64,000 nt of DNA from Halapricum hydrolyticum (GTDB lineage Archaea; Halobacteriota; Halobacteria; Halobacteriales; Haloarculaceae), in NCBI GenBank assembly GCA_025517565.1, contig JAOPKD010000001.1, positions 1-64,000 of the forward strand, in the 5' to 3' direction. Shown one piece after another: positions 51,251 to 59,704 of the stretch (position 1 is the first letter of the stretch; the number at the start of each line of letters is the position of its first letter). The notes under the pieces are model-generated. The model worked only from the letters and a program-made list of their open reading frames with translations. It ran no database searches and was not told the origin of the DNA. The translations under genes were made by a program, and so were the position numbers.

Positions 51251-53503
51251 TCACTCCAGCAGCCAGGCGGTGTCCCAGCCGGCTTTCGTGAAGTAACGGT
51301 CCCCGGACCACTCGATCGGTTCGCCGTCGCGTTTTTTCAGCCACTCGAACTCGACGTAGGTCCCCTCGGGGAGGTCGAACTCACCCTCCCAGGTCGGATA
51401 GTCCTCGCCGGATAGCGGGACGGCCGACTCGACGTCCCAGTTGCCAAGTGCCTCCTGATCGCCGGTCAGGAACACCTCCTCGCCGTACTCGGTCTCGACA
51501 TCGATCTCGACGTGCGTCGACACCGCCTCGCCGGGCGCAGCGTCGGTCGGTTCGAGCCACCGATAGCCGTACGGTTCCAGGAGGATCCGGCCATCGGGGT
51601 AGACGGCGGTCTCCTCGCGGATAATCTCGTGGTAGCTCCCGGCGTCCCAGGGCTCGGGGAGGTCCTCGAAGGCGACCGCCCTCGACTCCCCCGAGAAGTT
51701 CGAGACCGCGAGCAGGTGCTCGCCGTCGTGTGCGCGCTCGACGACGAACACCGAATCGTTCGGCACGTCGTGAACGATCTCTTCGCCACGGTGGTGCAAC
51801 GCTTGCCGACCTTCTCGGACCGCCGAGAGCCGCTTGATTCCCTCGAAGACGCGCTGTTCGACCGACCCCTCCAGGGTGCGGCGCTCGGCGGCGTCCCAGT
51901 TCATCGGCGAGCGGTGCACCCAGCGGTTGTCTTCTGCCTTGATCGGGTTGTTCAGATACGAGAAGTCGTTCAGCTGGGCGACCTCGTCGCCGCTATAGAG
52001 CAGCGGCATTCCCTGCATGACGAATGCGGCCTGGTGCATGAGCAGGTACCGCTGGATCGCCGCGTCGACGTCTTCAGGGTCGCCCTCGACGCGGGCTTTC
52101 TGGAGGCCAGTCAACGCCGCCGCTGTCCCGGATGTCCGGGCGACGCCGGTCGGTTCCTCCTGGAAGCGATACCCCTCGGCGTAGCTGTCGGGGTGATCGC
52201 CCGCGTAGAAGTCCGAACAGAACTTGCGCGTGCTGGTCGGGTCCTGGCCGACCGCGCGGACGTCCTCGTCGTCCAGGCCCCAGCCGATGTCGTCGTGACA
52301 CCGGACGTAGTTGAGCCAGGAGGCCCCCTCGGGCGTCGGCGGGAGCTCTTCGAGAGCCTGCTCGAGCAACCGGGTGTTCTCGCTGGCCAGCGCGTGCCAG
52401 AGGTGAGCCATCAGCGGCGCGTTGTAGGCGATGTCACACTCCTCGCCCTCGTAGCCGCCCGTGCCGAGGTATTTGATCGTTTCCTCTGGGGCGACGATGG
52501 CCTCGGCTTTGAATAGCACGCCCGGCGCGGCGATCCGCATCAGCGCCCGGTAGGCCCGCAGGATCCAGTGAGCCTCCTCCAGGTTCCGGCAATCGGTCCC
52601 GAGTTCCTTCCAGAGGAACGGGACGGCGTCCAGCCGGAGCACGTCGGTCCCGACGTTCGCGAGAAACGCCATCTCGCGGAACATCTGGACGAACACGTCG
52701 GGATTCGTGTAATCGAGGTCCCACTGGAAGTCGTAGAAACTCGTCCAGACCCACTGCTCCAGATCGTCGACGTAGGTGAAGTTCCCCGGCGCGAAGTCCG
52801 GGAACACCTCCGGGAGCGTCTGCTCGTACTGGTCGGGAAGTTCGCGGTCCTCGAAGGTCAGATAGAAGTCCTCGAACCGCTCGTCGCCGTCCATCGCGGC
52901 CTGTGCCCACTCGTGTTCGCGAGCGGTGTGATTCATCACGAAGTCCAGCGCGAGTTTGATCCCCTCGTCTTGCAGGTCGGCGGCCAGTTCACGCAGGTCC
53001 TCCATCGTGCCCAGGTCGGGGTCGACCGACCGGTAGTCTTTCACGGCGTAGCCGCCGTCGTTGCGCCCCTCCCGCGGCTCCAGCAGCGGCATGAGGTGGA
53101 GATAGGTCACGCCGAGCTCTTTCAGATAGGGGATCTTCTCGCGGACGCCCTCGAGATCGCCTGCGAACAAATCGACATAGCACATGTAGCCGACCTCCTC
53201 GGGGTCCTGAAACCAGTCGTCGACATCGGCGCGCGATCGATCCAGCGAACGCAATCGGTCGGGCCGCTCGTCGAACGCCTCGACCGCCGCCTCGACCGCC
53301 CCGAGCAGCCACGTGACGGACTCGCGATCGTCACCGTAAACCTCGGTGTAGGCCCGCCAGAGCGCGGGTAACTGGCGTTCGATTCGCTCCTGAACCGTAT
53401 CCGGGCGATCTCCGTACCGATCCGCCAGAAACGACTGGAGCGTCTCGACGGGGTCGTCCGGAGGCCACGCCTCGATCGGCAACTCCCGCTCGCTCGTGTT
53501 CAT
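51251..53503 (-). CDS. Amylosucrase-like GH13 enzyme with C-terminal CBM20
   Basis: 750 aa. An N-terminal helical domain (~1–100) is followed by a GH13 barrel with DFVMNHTAREHEWA, VLRLDAVPFLWKELGTDCRN (nucleophile), LFKAEAIVAPEE (acid/base) and WLNYVRCHDDIGWG (His-Asp). These match amylosucrase and sucrose hydrolase (GH13_4). Residues ~660–750 form a CBM20 starch-binding domain (EVFLTGDQEALGNWDVESA...YPTWEGEFDLPEGTYVEFEW). Amylosucrase builds alpha-1,4-glucan from sucrose, and CBM20 would hold the glucan. No signal peptide. Amylosucrases usually lack CBM20. Confidence 0.85.
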   Translation of the reverse strand: MNTSERELPIEAWPPDDPVETLQSFLADRYGDRPDTVQERIERQLPALWRAYTEVYGDDRESVTWLLGAVEAAVEAFDERPDRLRSLDRSRADVDDWFQDPEEVGYMCYVDLFAGDLEGVREKIPYLKELGVTYLHLMPLLEPREGRNDGGYAVKDYRSVDPDLGTMEDLRELAADLQDEGIKLALDFVMNHTAREHEWAQAAMDGDERFEDFYLTFEDRELPDQYEQTLPEVFPDFAPGNFTYVDDLEQWVWTSFYDFQWDLDYTNPDVFVQMFREMAFLANVGTDVLRLDAVPFLWKELGTDCRNLEEAHWILRAYRALMRIAAPGVLFKAEAIVAPEETIKYLGTGGYEGEECDIAYNAPLMAHLWHALASENTRLLEQALEELPPTPEGASWLNYVRCHDDIGWGLDDEDVRAVGQDPTSTRKFCSDFYAGDHPDSYAEGYRFQEEPTGVARTSGTAAALTGLQKARVEGDPEDVDAAIQRYLLMHQAAFVMQGMPLLYSGDEVAQLNDFSYLNNPIKAEDNRWVHRSPMNWDAAERRTLEGSVEQRVFEGIKRLSAVREGRQALHHRGEEIVHDVPNDSVFVVERAHDGEHLLAVSNFSGESRAVAFEDLPEPWDAGSYHEIIREETAVYPDGRILLEPYGYRWLEPTDAAPGEAVSTHVEIDVETEYGEEVFLTGDQEALGNWDVESAVPLSGEDYPTWEGEFDLPEGTYVEFEWLKKRDGEPIEWSGDRYFTKAGWDTAWLLE

Positions 53504-53611
53504 ACTACGTTATTGTCGCCCCCGGAACAAAATTCTTTACAACGGGTGTGGTGACGTGACCTCTCACGAGCGGAAGATCGCCCCCGGTTTTTATGCTGGT
53601 GGCCGACGTCG

Positions 53612-53631
53612 GGTACAACAAGAGTTGTACC
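53612..53631. promoter_or_regulatory. Perfect operator-like palindrome before the 53635 gene
   Basis: GGTACAAC (53612–53619), AAGA, GTTGTACC (53624–53631): an 8-bp perfect inverted repeat, equal to TACAA-N6-TTGTA, ending three bases before the ATG at 53635. A TTTTTAT promoter-like box lies about 45 bp before the start. Confidence 0.7.
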
Positions 53632-53634
53632 AGC

Positions 53635-56049
53635 ATGACCACCGAAGTCACCTTGCTCGAAGACGCCACAGAGGCCCTCTGCGAGTGGCACCGAGACTGT
53701 CGCGACCGTCACGAAGACGACTTCGAGGCAGCCAAAGAGATCGTCGCCCGGCTGGGCGCACACTACGAGGACGGCGTCACCGAGGTCGGGTTCTGGACGC
53801 CGGAGATCGTCGAGGCGGGCGTGCCCCACGAGGACGTGTATCTGGAGGTACTGACGCCGACAGAGGACGTGCAGGTGTTCGAAGACGGCGTCGATCAACA
53901 GCGGATCGAGGTCCGCCGCGATCGGTTGCCGATCTACCGGGAGGGCGAGTATCACTGGGCCGTCGTCGAGGGCATGACTCCGGGGACGCGCGAGCAGTTC
54001 GGATCGCTCTACCAGCTCGTCTACCGCCAGGACGGCGAGTGGCACACCGTACAGGATCCGATGGCGTACTCGGTGCCGTTCGGCGTGTTCGGGCCCGCGG
54101 AACTGATCGATCTCGACACGCTCGACGCCGAGCGTGACGATCGGGAATACTTCGAACAGTTCGGCACCGACGAGGAACCGATCCCCACGACCGAAGACGA
54201 CGGGCTCCCGCGAGTCGACCCGGCGACGAGCATGGTCGAAGTCCATCCCGGCACGGCGACTGAAAGCGGCTCGCTCGGCGGGCTCGCACGGCGATACGAA
54301 CGGATCGGCGAGAAGCTCCGGAGCGACGAGGACCTGACGGCGGGCGAACGGATCCACCTGGGCTACGACGCGATCCAGCTGATGCCGGTCGAGCCGATCA
54401 CCGAGCACCGCGAGAACCACGACTTCTGGTCGGTCGAGGGCGATCGCGTCGCGCTCGAAGGAGGCGAGACGGTCGAGTTCGTCGCCGAACAGCCCGACCT
54501 GATCAACTGGGGCTACGACATCGTCATCCGGGCGTTCTCGGCCCCGAACCCCGCGATCCTGGAGACCGGCCGGCCACACGAACTGGTCGATTTCATCGCC
54601 GCGTGTCACAACCTGCCCGAGCCGATCCGGATCGTCTTCGACATCGCGCTCGGCCACGCCGAAGGTCGGGCAGACGAACTGCTCGACGAGACGTTCATCG
54701 AGGGGCCGGGAATGTACGGGCTCGAACTGGACTACCTGCATCCGGTCGTCCGGGCAATCGTGCTGGATCTGCAGCGCCGGAAGATGGATTTCGGCGCCGA
54801 CGGCATCCGCGTCGACGGCGCACAGGACTTCAAGTACTACGACCCCGGCCCGGACGAGTTGTTCCACGACGACGAGTTCCTCGCGGAGATGGACGAGGTC
54901 ACACAGGAGGTCGCCGGGACCGAGTACCGACCCTGGATGATCTACGAGGACGGTCGGCCCTGGCCCCGCGGGGACTGGGAACTGGCTTCGACCTATCGGG
55001 AACTCATCAAACAGCACCCCCACAGCTTCCAGTGGTCGCCGATCACCTTCGCGCACAACAAGCCCGCCCTGCTGACCTTTTGGGCGAGCAAGTGGTGGCG
55101 CGTCTTCGAGGTCGCGGACTTCGGCAGCAACTGGATCACCGGCGTCGCGAACCACGACACGCTGCGCCGGGGGACCCAGCAGCCGCTCCCGAAGGGCTGG
55201 GAAGAGGATCCGATCAACCCCTATCTGGGTGAGGACGGCCCCGAGATCATCGACGAGGCCTACGACCAGCCCTCGACGAACATGCTGTTGCACTGTCTGT
55301 TGCCGGGCGTGCCGATGGACTTCCTCAATGCGAACGCCCACGCGCCCTGGTCGTTCATGCGTGATACCGACGACGAGTGGAACGTCAAAGTCGTCGCCGA
55401 AGAGGACAACTTCCTCGATTGGCACGTCCCCGCCGAGTTGTACGACGACGACCGGTTCTTCGGGCGTCTGAAGGCGATGGGGGTCAACGACCGCGACGAC
55501 CTGGACCAGTTCGTCCACGTCCTCCACGACGTCGGCGAGGCCACCGACTGGGAGCTGGAGGACATGGCGGCGACCATCGAGGCGCTCGGATCCCCACTTT
55601 CGGGGAAGGCAGTGACTGCAGCGGACCTCGAACGCTTCGGCGAGGCCTGGATGGCTGACGTCAACGAGTTCGCGAACCTCTCACACTGGCTAGACACGCT
55701 CGACGACGATCGTGCTGCGTTCATGCACCGCGTCCGGCAGTTCCGCCAGGAGCGGCCGTGGCTGTTGGAGGACATCGACGTCGACGGCGACGAGGTGTTC
55801 GACTACGTCCACCCGGTCGACGGGACCGTCGTCTACTACGGCTTCCGGGGGTCGCCCGATGGCGACGAACAGATCCTGTTCGTCGGGAACATGGAAGGGC
55901 CCGAAACGACCGTCGGACCGACGGCGCTCGACGATGCGATTCCCGGTTCGGGCTGGGAGCCCGCCCTGGTCGCCCCGGGTGTCGATCCCGACCTGCAGGA
56001 AGTCGCACTCGACAACGGCCAGGCCGTCGTCTGGACCCGCCAGCCGTAG
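53635..56049 (+). CDS. Divergent GH13-like protein with N-terminal beta domain
   Basis: 804 aa from the ATG at 53635. Residues ~1–200 resemble an N-terminal beta domain (EVGFWTPEIVEAGVPHEDVYLEVLTP...). The barrel part has GADGIRVDGAQDFKYYD (nucleophile Asp), WMIYEDGRPWPRGDW (acid/base Glu) and ITGVANHDTLRRGTQ (His-Asp), but the usual region I (D-x4-NH) is replaced by IVFDIALGHAEG. It somewhat resembles glucosylglycerol hydrolases; that match is from memory and weak. It is probably active on an alpha-glucoside. The palindromic site just upstream suggests sugar control. Confidence 0.6.
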   Translation: MTTEVTLLEDATEALCEWHRDCRDRHEDDFEAAKEIVARLGAHYEDGVTEVGFWTPEIVEAGVPHEDVYLEVLTPTEDVQVFEDGVDQQRIEVRRDRLPIYREGEYHWAVVEGMTPGTREQFGSLYQLVYRQDGEWHTVQDPMAYSVPFGVFGPAELIDLDTLDAERDDREYFEQFGTDEEPIPTTEDDGLPRVDPATSMVEVHPGTATESGSLGGLARRYERIGEKLRSDEDLTAGERIHLGYDAIQLMPVEPITEHRENHDFWSVEGDRVALEGGETVEFVAEQPDLINWGYDIVIRAFSAPNPAILETGRPHELVDFIAACHNLPEPIRIVFDIALGHAEGRADELLDETFIEGPGMYGLELDYLHPVVRAIVLDLQRRKMDFGADGIRVDGAQDFKYYDPGPDELFHDDEFLAEMDEVTQEVAGTEYRPWMIYEDGRPWPRGDWELASTYRELIKQHPHSFQWSPITFAHNKPALLTFWASKWWRVFEVADFGSNWITGVANHDTLRRGTQQPLPKGWEEDPINPYLGEDGPEIIDEAYDQPSTNMLLHCLLPGVPMDFLNANAHAPWSFMRDTDDEWNVKVVAEEDNFLDWHVPAELYDDDRFFGRLKAMGVNDRDDLDQFVHVLHDVGEATDWELEDMAATIEALGSPLSGKAVTAADLERFGEAWMADVNEFANLSHWLDTLDDDRAAFMHRVRQFRQERPWLLEDIDVDGDEVFDYVHPVDGTVVYYGFRGSPDGDEQILFVGNMEGPETTVGPTALDDAIPGSGWEPALVAPGVDPDLQEVALDNGQAVVWTRQP

Positions 56050-56100
56050 TCACACGCCCGATATCGGATTCGCACCTTCCGCTCGATATCGAAACGATTT

Positions 56101-56118
56101 TTACAATCAGAGTTGTAA
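56101..56118. promoter_or_regulatory. Operator-like palindrome in the 56050–56372 intergenic region
   Basis: TTACAA-TCAGAG-TTGTAA, a perfect 6-bp inverted repeat with the N6 spacing. It is 255 bp before the aldo/keto reductase start, with a CCCCCACCCCCCACC-rich low-complexity stretch between and no gene. Confidence 0.55.
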
Positions 56119-56346
56119 CTCCTGGTAGCCCGTGGGTACCCCGTCGTGACGACGTTCTCTCTCCTGGGTGCCCTCACGGGCCACCCCCACCCCCCACCCC
56201 CACCACACCCTTTCGAAACCCCCACCCAACTGTAGTGGCGACGGTCTCGCTTCGATCCCCTTCTCGATCGAGACCCCGTGAAGGTCGTCGTGTCACCGTG
56301 TAGCTCTCGACGGATTGTTCAAGCTAGCAGACACACAGCAGATTTT

Positions 56347-56362
56347 TACAACGTCGATTAAA
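56347..56362. promoter_or_regulatory. Degenerate operator-like site before the aldo/keto reductase
   Basis: TACAA-CGTCGA-TTAAA matches 8 of 10 arm positions. Together with the preceding T-run it lies about 27 bp before the ATG at 56373, the place of a TATA box for a leaderless transcript. Confidence 0.35.
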
Positions 56363-56372
56363 ATATACGATC

Positions 56373-57368
56373 ATGGACAGTGACGTGGTACCATACACGA
56401 CGCTCGGATCGACCGGTCTGGAGGTGTCCCAACTCGCCCTCGGCTGTATGAACTTCGGCAGTGAGGCCGAGTGGATGATCGACGATCGCGAGCAGAGCTT
56501 CGAGATCATCGACAGAGCGATCGACCTCGGGATCAACTTTCTGGACACCGCGAACGTCTATTCGACAGGTGAAAGCGAGGAAATCGTCGGCGAAGCCATC
56601 GCCAGCCATCGCCGGGACGAGCTGGTGATCGCGACGAAGGTCTTCGGGGAGATGCACGACGGCCCCAACGGACAGGGACTCTCGCGCAAGCACGTCATCG
56701 ATCAGGCCCACGCCAGTCTGGATCGGCTGGGCGTCGACTACATCGATCTCTATCAGATCCACCGCTGGGACGAGGAAACGCCCGTCGAAGAGACGCTGTC
56801 TGCATTGACGTATCTCGTCGACGAAGGCCTGGTTCGGTACATCGGGGCCTCGACGATGGCGGGCTGGCAGTTCTCGAAAGCGCTGTACACCGCCGACATC
56901 GAGGGCTACGAACGGTTCGTCTCGATGCAGCCGGAGTACAACGCCGTCGATCGCCACGAGGAGGCGAACCTGCTGCCGATCTGTGCCGAGGAAGACATCG
57001 GCGTGATTCCGTGGTCGCCGCTGGCCGGCGGATTCCTCACCGGCAAGTACGAACGCGACGATGAGCCGGGCGAAGACTTGCGGGCTGCGACCGACGAGTA
57101 CACCCAGAATCGCTTCACCGAGGAGAACTGGGACGTCCTGGACGAGATTCGGGACATCGCCGAACAGAAAGACGCGACGCCGGCGCAGGTCAGCCTCGCG
57201 TGGCTGCTCGAACAGGACGTCGTCACCGCACCGATAATCGGCCCCCGACGGCTCGATCACCTCGAAGAGAACGTCGCCGCCGTCGATATCGAGCTGACCG
57301 ACGAGGAAGTAGAGCGGATCGCCGAGCCGAAGTTCCCGCAGTGGCCACAGCCAGGGAAGGATCGATGA
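56373..57368 (+). CDS. Aldo/keto reductase in operon with a TrmB regulator
   Basis: 331 aa. AKR signatures: ALGCMNFG, FLDTANVYSTGESE (Asp, Tyr), VIATKVFG (Lys), LYQIHRWDEET (His), and IIGPRRLDHLEENVAAVDIELT near the C-terminus. It is longer than the AKR at 12068 and only distantly alike. Proteins of this type reduce sugar aldehydes or ketones. Its stop overlaps the TrmB start (ATGA), so the regulator is cotranscribed. Confidence 0.92.
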   Translation: MDSDVVPYTTLGSTGLEVSQLALGCMNFGSEAEWMIDDREQSFEIIDRAIDLGINFLDTANVYSTGESEEIVGEAIASHRRDELVIATKVFGEMHDGPNGQGLSRKHVIDQAHASLDRLGVDYIDLYQIHRWDEETPVEETLSALTYLVDEGLVRYIGASTMAGWQFSKALYTADIEGYERFVSMQPEYNAVDRHEEANLLPICAEEDIGVIPWSPLAGGFLTGKYERDDEPGEDLRAATDEYTQNRFTEENWDVLDEIRDIAEQKDATPAQVSLAWLLEQDVVTAPIIGPRRLDHLEENVAAVDIELTDEEVERIAEPKFPQWPQPGKDR

Positions 57369-58468
57369 CGACGGACACTGGATCGATGACAACAATGGAT
57401 ACGTCCACGCTGACGACGGTACTCGAAGACGCCGGCCTCTCGCCGTACCAGGCCGACGCGTACGTGACCATCCTCGAACTCGGCTCCGCGTCGGCCACCG
57501 ACATCGCCGAAAAGAGTGACGTCCCGGATCCACGGATCTACGACGTCCTCCGGGATCTGGAAAAACACGGCTACATCGAGACCTACGAGCAGGACAGCCT
57601 CCACGCCAGGGCCTACAGTCCGGATTCGGTGCTCGAAGACCTCCGCGAGCGTGCGGATCGGTTCGAGCAGGCCGCCGACGAGATCGAAGATCGCTGGGAA
57701 GCGCCGACGATGGACTCCCATACCGTGAGTTTCGTCAAGCGGATGGACACGGTTCTGGACAAAGCTGAGACGAAGATCAGGGAGGCAGTAAACCAGGTCC
57801 AGGTCGCCGCCGATCGCGAGCAGTACGAGCGCCTCCGTCCGGCGCTCAAAGCGGCCCACGAGAACGGCGTCCACATCAGGCTCGCACTGTACCTGGAAGA
57901 AGGCGAATCGCTCCCTCCGAAAGAAGAACTGGATAGCGTCGCGACACAGGTCCGATACCGGGCGATTCCGATGCCGTTTATCGCGCTCGTCGACCGGACC
58001 TCGACTTGCTTCGCCCCACACGTCCTCTCGGCGAACCGCTACGGAATCATCGTCGAGGACCGGACCCACGCGTACGTCTTCCACTGGTTCTTCATGGCTG
58101 GACTCTGGGAGTCGACGGAGCCGCTGGTCGAGGACACCGACGACTCGCTCCCGCGGACGTACGTCAACATCCGTCAGTGCATCCGGGACGTCTGGCCGCT
58201 GCTGGAGGACGGCGCGACGCTCTCTGTCAGCGTCGAGGGTCTCGAAGTCGAGTCCGGTTCGACGGTGTCCTTCGACGGCAAGATCGTCGACGTCTCGTAC
58301 CCGAGTCTGGAAGCCGCGGGGACGGACGCGCCGTTCCTCTATCTGGGCGGACAGGCCACGATCACTATCGAGACCGACGACGGGACCGTCGACGTCGGCG
58401 GCTGGGGTTCCGTCATCGAGGACTACGAGGCGACCAAGATCGTCCTCGAAGGCGTCACCTACGAGTAG
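57365..58468 (+). CDS. TrmB-family sugar-responsive transcriptional regulator
   Basis: 367 aa from the ATG at 57365, overlapping the AKR stop. Residues ~13–90 form the winged HTH (LEDAGLSPYQADAYVTILELG, DIAEKSDVPDPRIYDVLRDL). A coiled-coil linker and the TrmB effector domain follow, with a C-terminal beta domain (GQATITIETDDGTVDVGGW) of sugar-binding type. TrmB proteins repress or activate sugar genes and are released by sugars such as maltose or trehalose. Four palindromes nearby could be its sites. The archetype TrmB motif differs, so this may be a paralogue. Confidence 0.9.
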   Translation: MTTDTGSMTTMDTSTLTTVLEDAGLSPYQADAYVTILELGSASATDIAEKSDVPDPRIYDVLRDLEKHGYIETYEQDSLHARAYSPDSVLEDLRERADRFEQAADEIEDRWEAPTMDSHTVSFVKRMDTVLDKAETKIREAVNQVQVAADREQYERLRPALKAAHENGVHIRLALYLEEGESLPPKEELDSVATQVRYRAIPMPFIALVDRTSTCFAPHVLSANRYGIIVEDRTHAYVFHWFFMAGLWESTEPLVEDTDDSLPRTYVNIRQCIRDVWPLLEDGATLSVSVEGLEVESGSTVSFDGKIVDVSYPSLEAAGTDAPFLYLGGQATITIETDDGTVDVGGWGSVIEDYEATKIVLEGVTYE

Positions 58469-58532
58469 CTGTCATCGACTGCGGGTGGCAGACCAACACA
58501 CCTTTGACGCTGTCCGTTCGTCCGGTTAGGAC

Positions 58533-59591
58533 ATGGTGAATAGCAGTACCACACCACGCGTCGGGATCGTCGGCCTCGGCGGTATCGGGGCCTATCACGC
58601 CGAACTCGTCCGCGAAAACGACGCCGAACTGGTCGCCGGGCTGGACGTCGACCCGTCCGCGCGCCAGCGTTTCGAGGCCGAATACGGAATCGACACCTAC
58701 ACCGACCGGACCAGCTTCTACGACGCGGTCGATGCGGTCATCGTGACGACGCCGAACGCCTACCACGAGGAGTATGCCGTCGGTGCGTTACGGGCCGGTC
58801 GTTCGGTACTCGTCGAGAAGCCACTCGCACACACGCTCGAGAGCGCCGAGCGGATCGCGACCGCAGCACAGGAGGCCGACGAAATCTGCATGGTCGGCTT
58901 TCACAACCGGTTCGACCCGCGTGCCGAAGCGCTGGCGGCCTACCGCGCCGACGACTTCTTCGGGTCGATCCAGCACGTCGACGCGACCTACGTCCGTCGC
59001 CGGGGCGTTCCCGGCAAGGGGACGTGGTTCACCGACGCTGACGTCGCCGGCGGCGGTGCGCTGATCGACATCGGCGTCCACGCTCTCGATCTCGTGCTCT
59101 CGGTGCTTTCGTTCCCCGATATCGAGGAAGTCAGCGGCGTCGCGCGATCGACGTTCGGACAGCGCGAGGACTACGTCGACGTCGAGGGCTGGGGCGGCGA
59201 GGACGGTACCGTCAGCGTCGAGGACTCGGTCACGGCGCAGCTACGAACCGCCGACGACGCGACAATCTCGCTGGATGTTGCGTGGGCCGCCAACCGCACC
59301 GACGAGAAGGCCTTCCGACTCCGCGGGACCGACGGCGGGGCGTACCTCGATATGAACGGCGAACTGACGCTGTACGAGTCGGTCGGTCACGGCGTCGATC
59401 ACCACCGCACGACGACTGTCGAGACTGCCGACTACGACGGGCACGCGGCCGAGCAGCAGGCGTTCTTCGAGGCCGTCGCGACCGGCGAGCCGCCGGAGCG
59501 AAACACGGTCAAACAGGCACTGACAATCCAGCGACTCGTGGAGGCGATCTACCGCTCCAGTGCCGACGGCGAGGCCGTCTCACCACGATAG
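58533..59591 (+). CDS. Gfo/Idh/MocA-family oxidoreductase
   Basis: 352 aa. N-terminal Rossmann domain: VGIVGLGGIGAYHAELV at residue 9, VIVTTPNAYHEEYAV, and the conserved EKPLAHTLESAE with the catalytic Lys. The C-terminal domain has GGGALIDIGVHALDLVL. It probably oxidises or reduces a sugar, inositol or related polyol with NAD(P). Location directly after the TrmB unit fits sugar metabolism. Confidence 0.92.
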   Translation: MVNSSTTPRVGIVGLGGIGAYHAELVRENDAELVAGLDVDPSARQRFEAEYGIDTYTDRTSFYDAVDAVIVTTPNAYHEEYAVGALRAGRSVLVEKPLAHTLESAERIATAAQEADEICMVGFHNRFDPRAEALAAYRADDFFGSIQHVDATYVRRRGVPGKGTWFTDADVAGGGALIDIGVHALDLVLSVLSFPDIEEVSGVARSTFGQREDYVDVEGWGGEDGTVSVEDSVTAQLRTADDATISLDVAWAANRTDEKAFRLRGTDGGAYLDMNGELTLYESVGHGVDHHRTTTVETADYDGHAAEQQAFFEAVATGEPPERNTVKQALTIQRLVEAIYRSSADGEAVSPR

Positions 59592-59704
59592 TCCCGGCGT
59601 GATCGACGCCCCGACACCGGGTCAGTCCGCCATTCCTACAATATACCCCCCGGTGACACGCACGTCAGCACGAATTCAAGTTCGTCCGACCCCTACGCTC
59701 GCTG

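Noticed and set aside
53500..55527. 675-codon minus-strand frame opposite the divergent GH13 gene
   Set aside because: Shadow of the real plus-strand gene: Val/Arg/Asp-rich with no motif.
56150..56230. CCCCCACCCCCCACC stretch as a functional repeat
   Set aside because: Simple low-complexity sequence in a high-GC genome; no regular unit or conserved partner.
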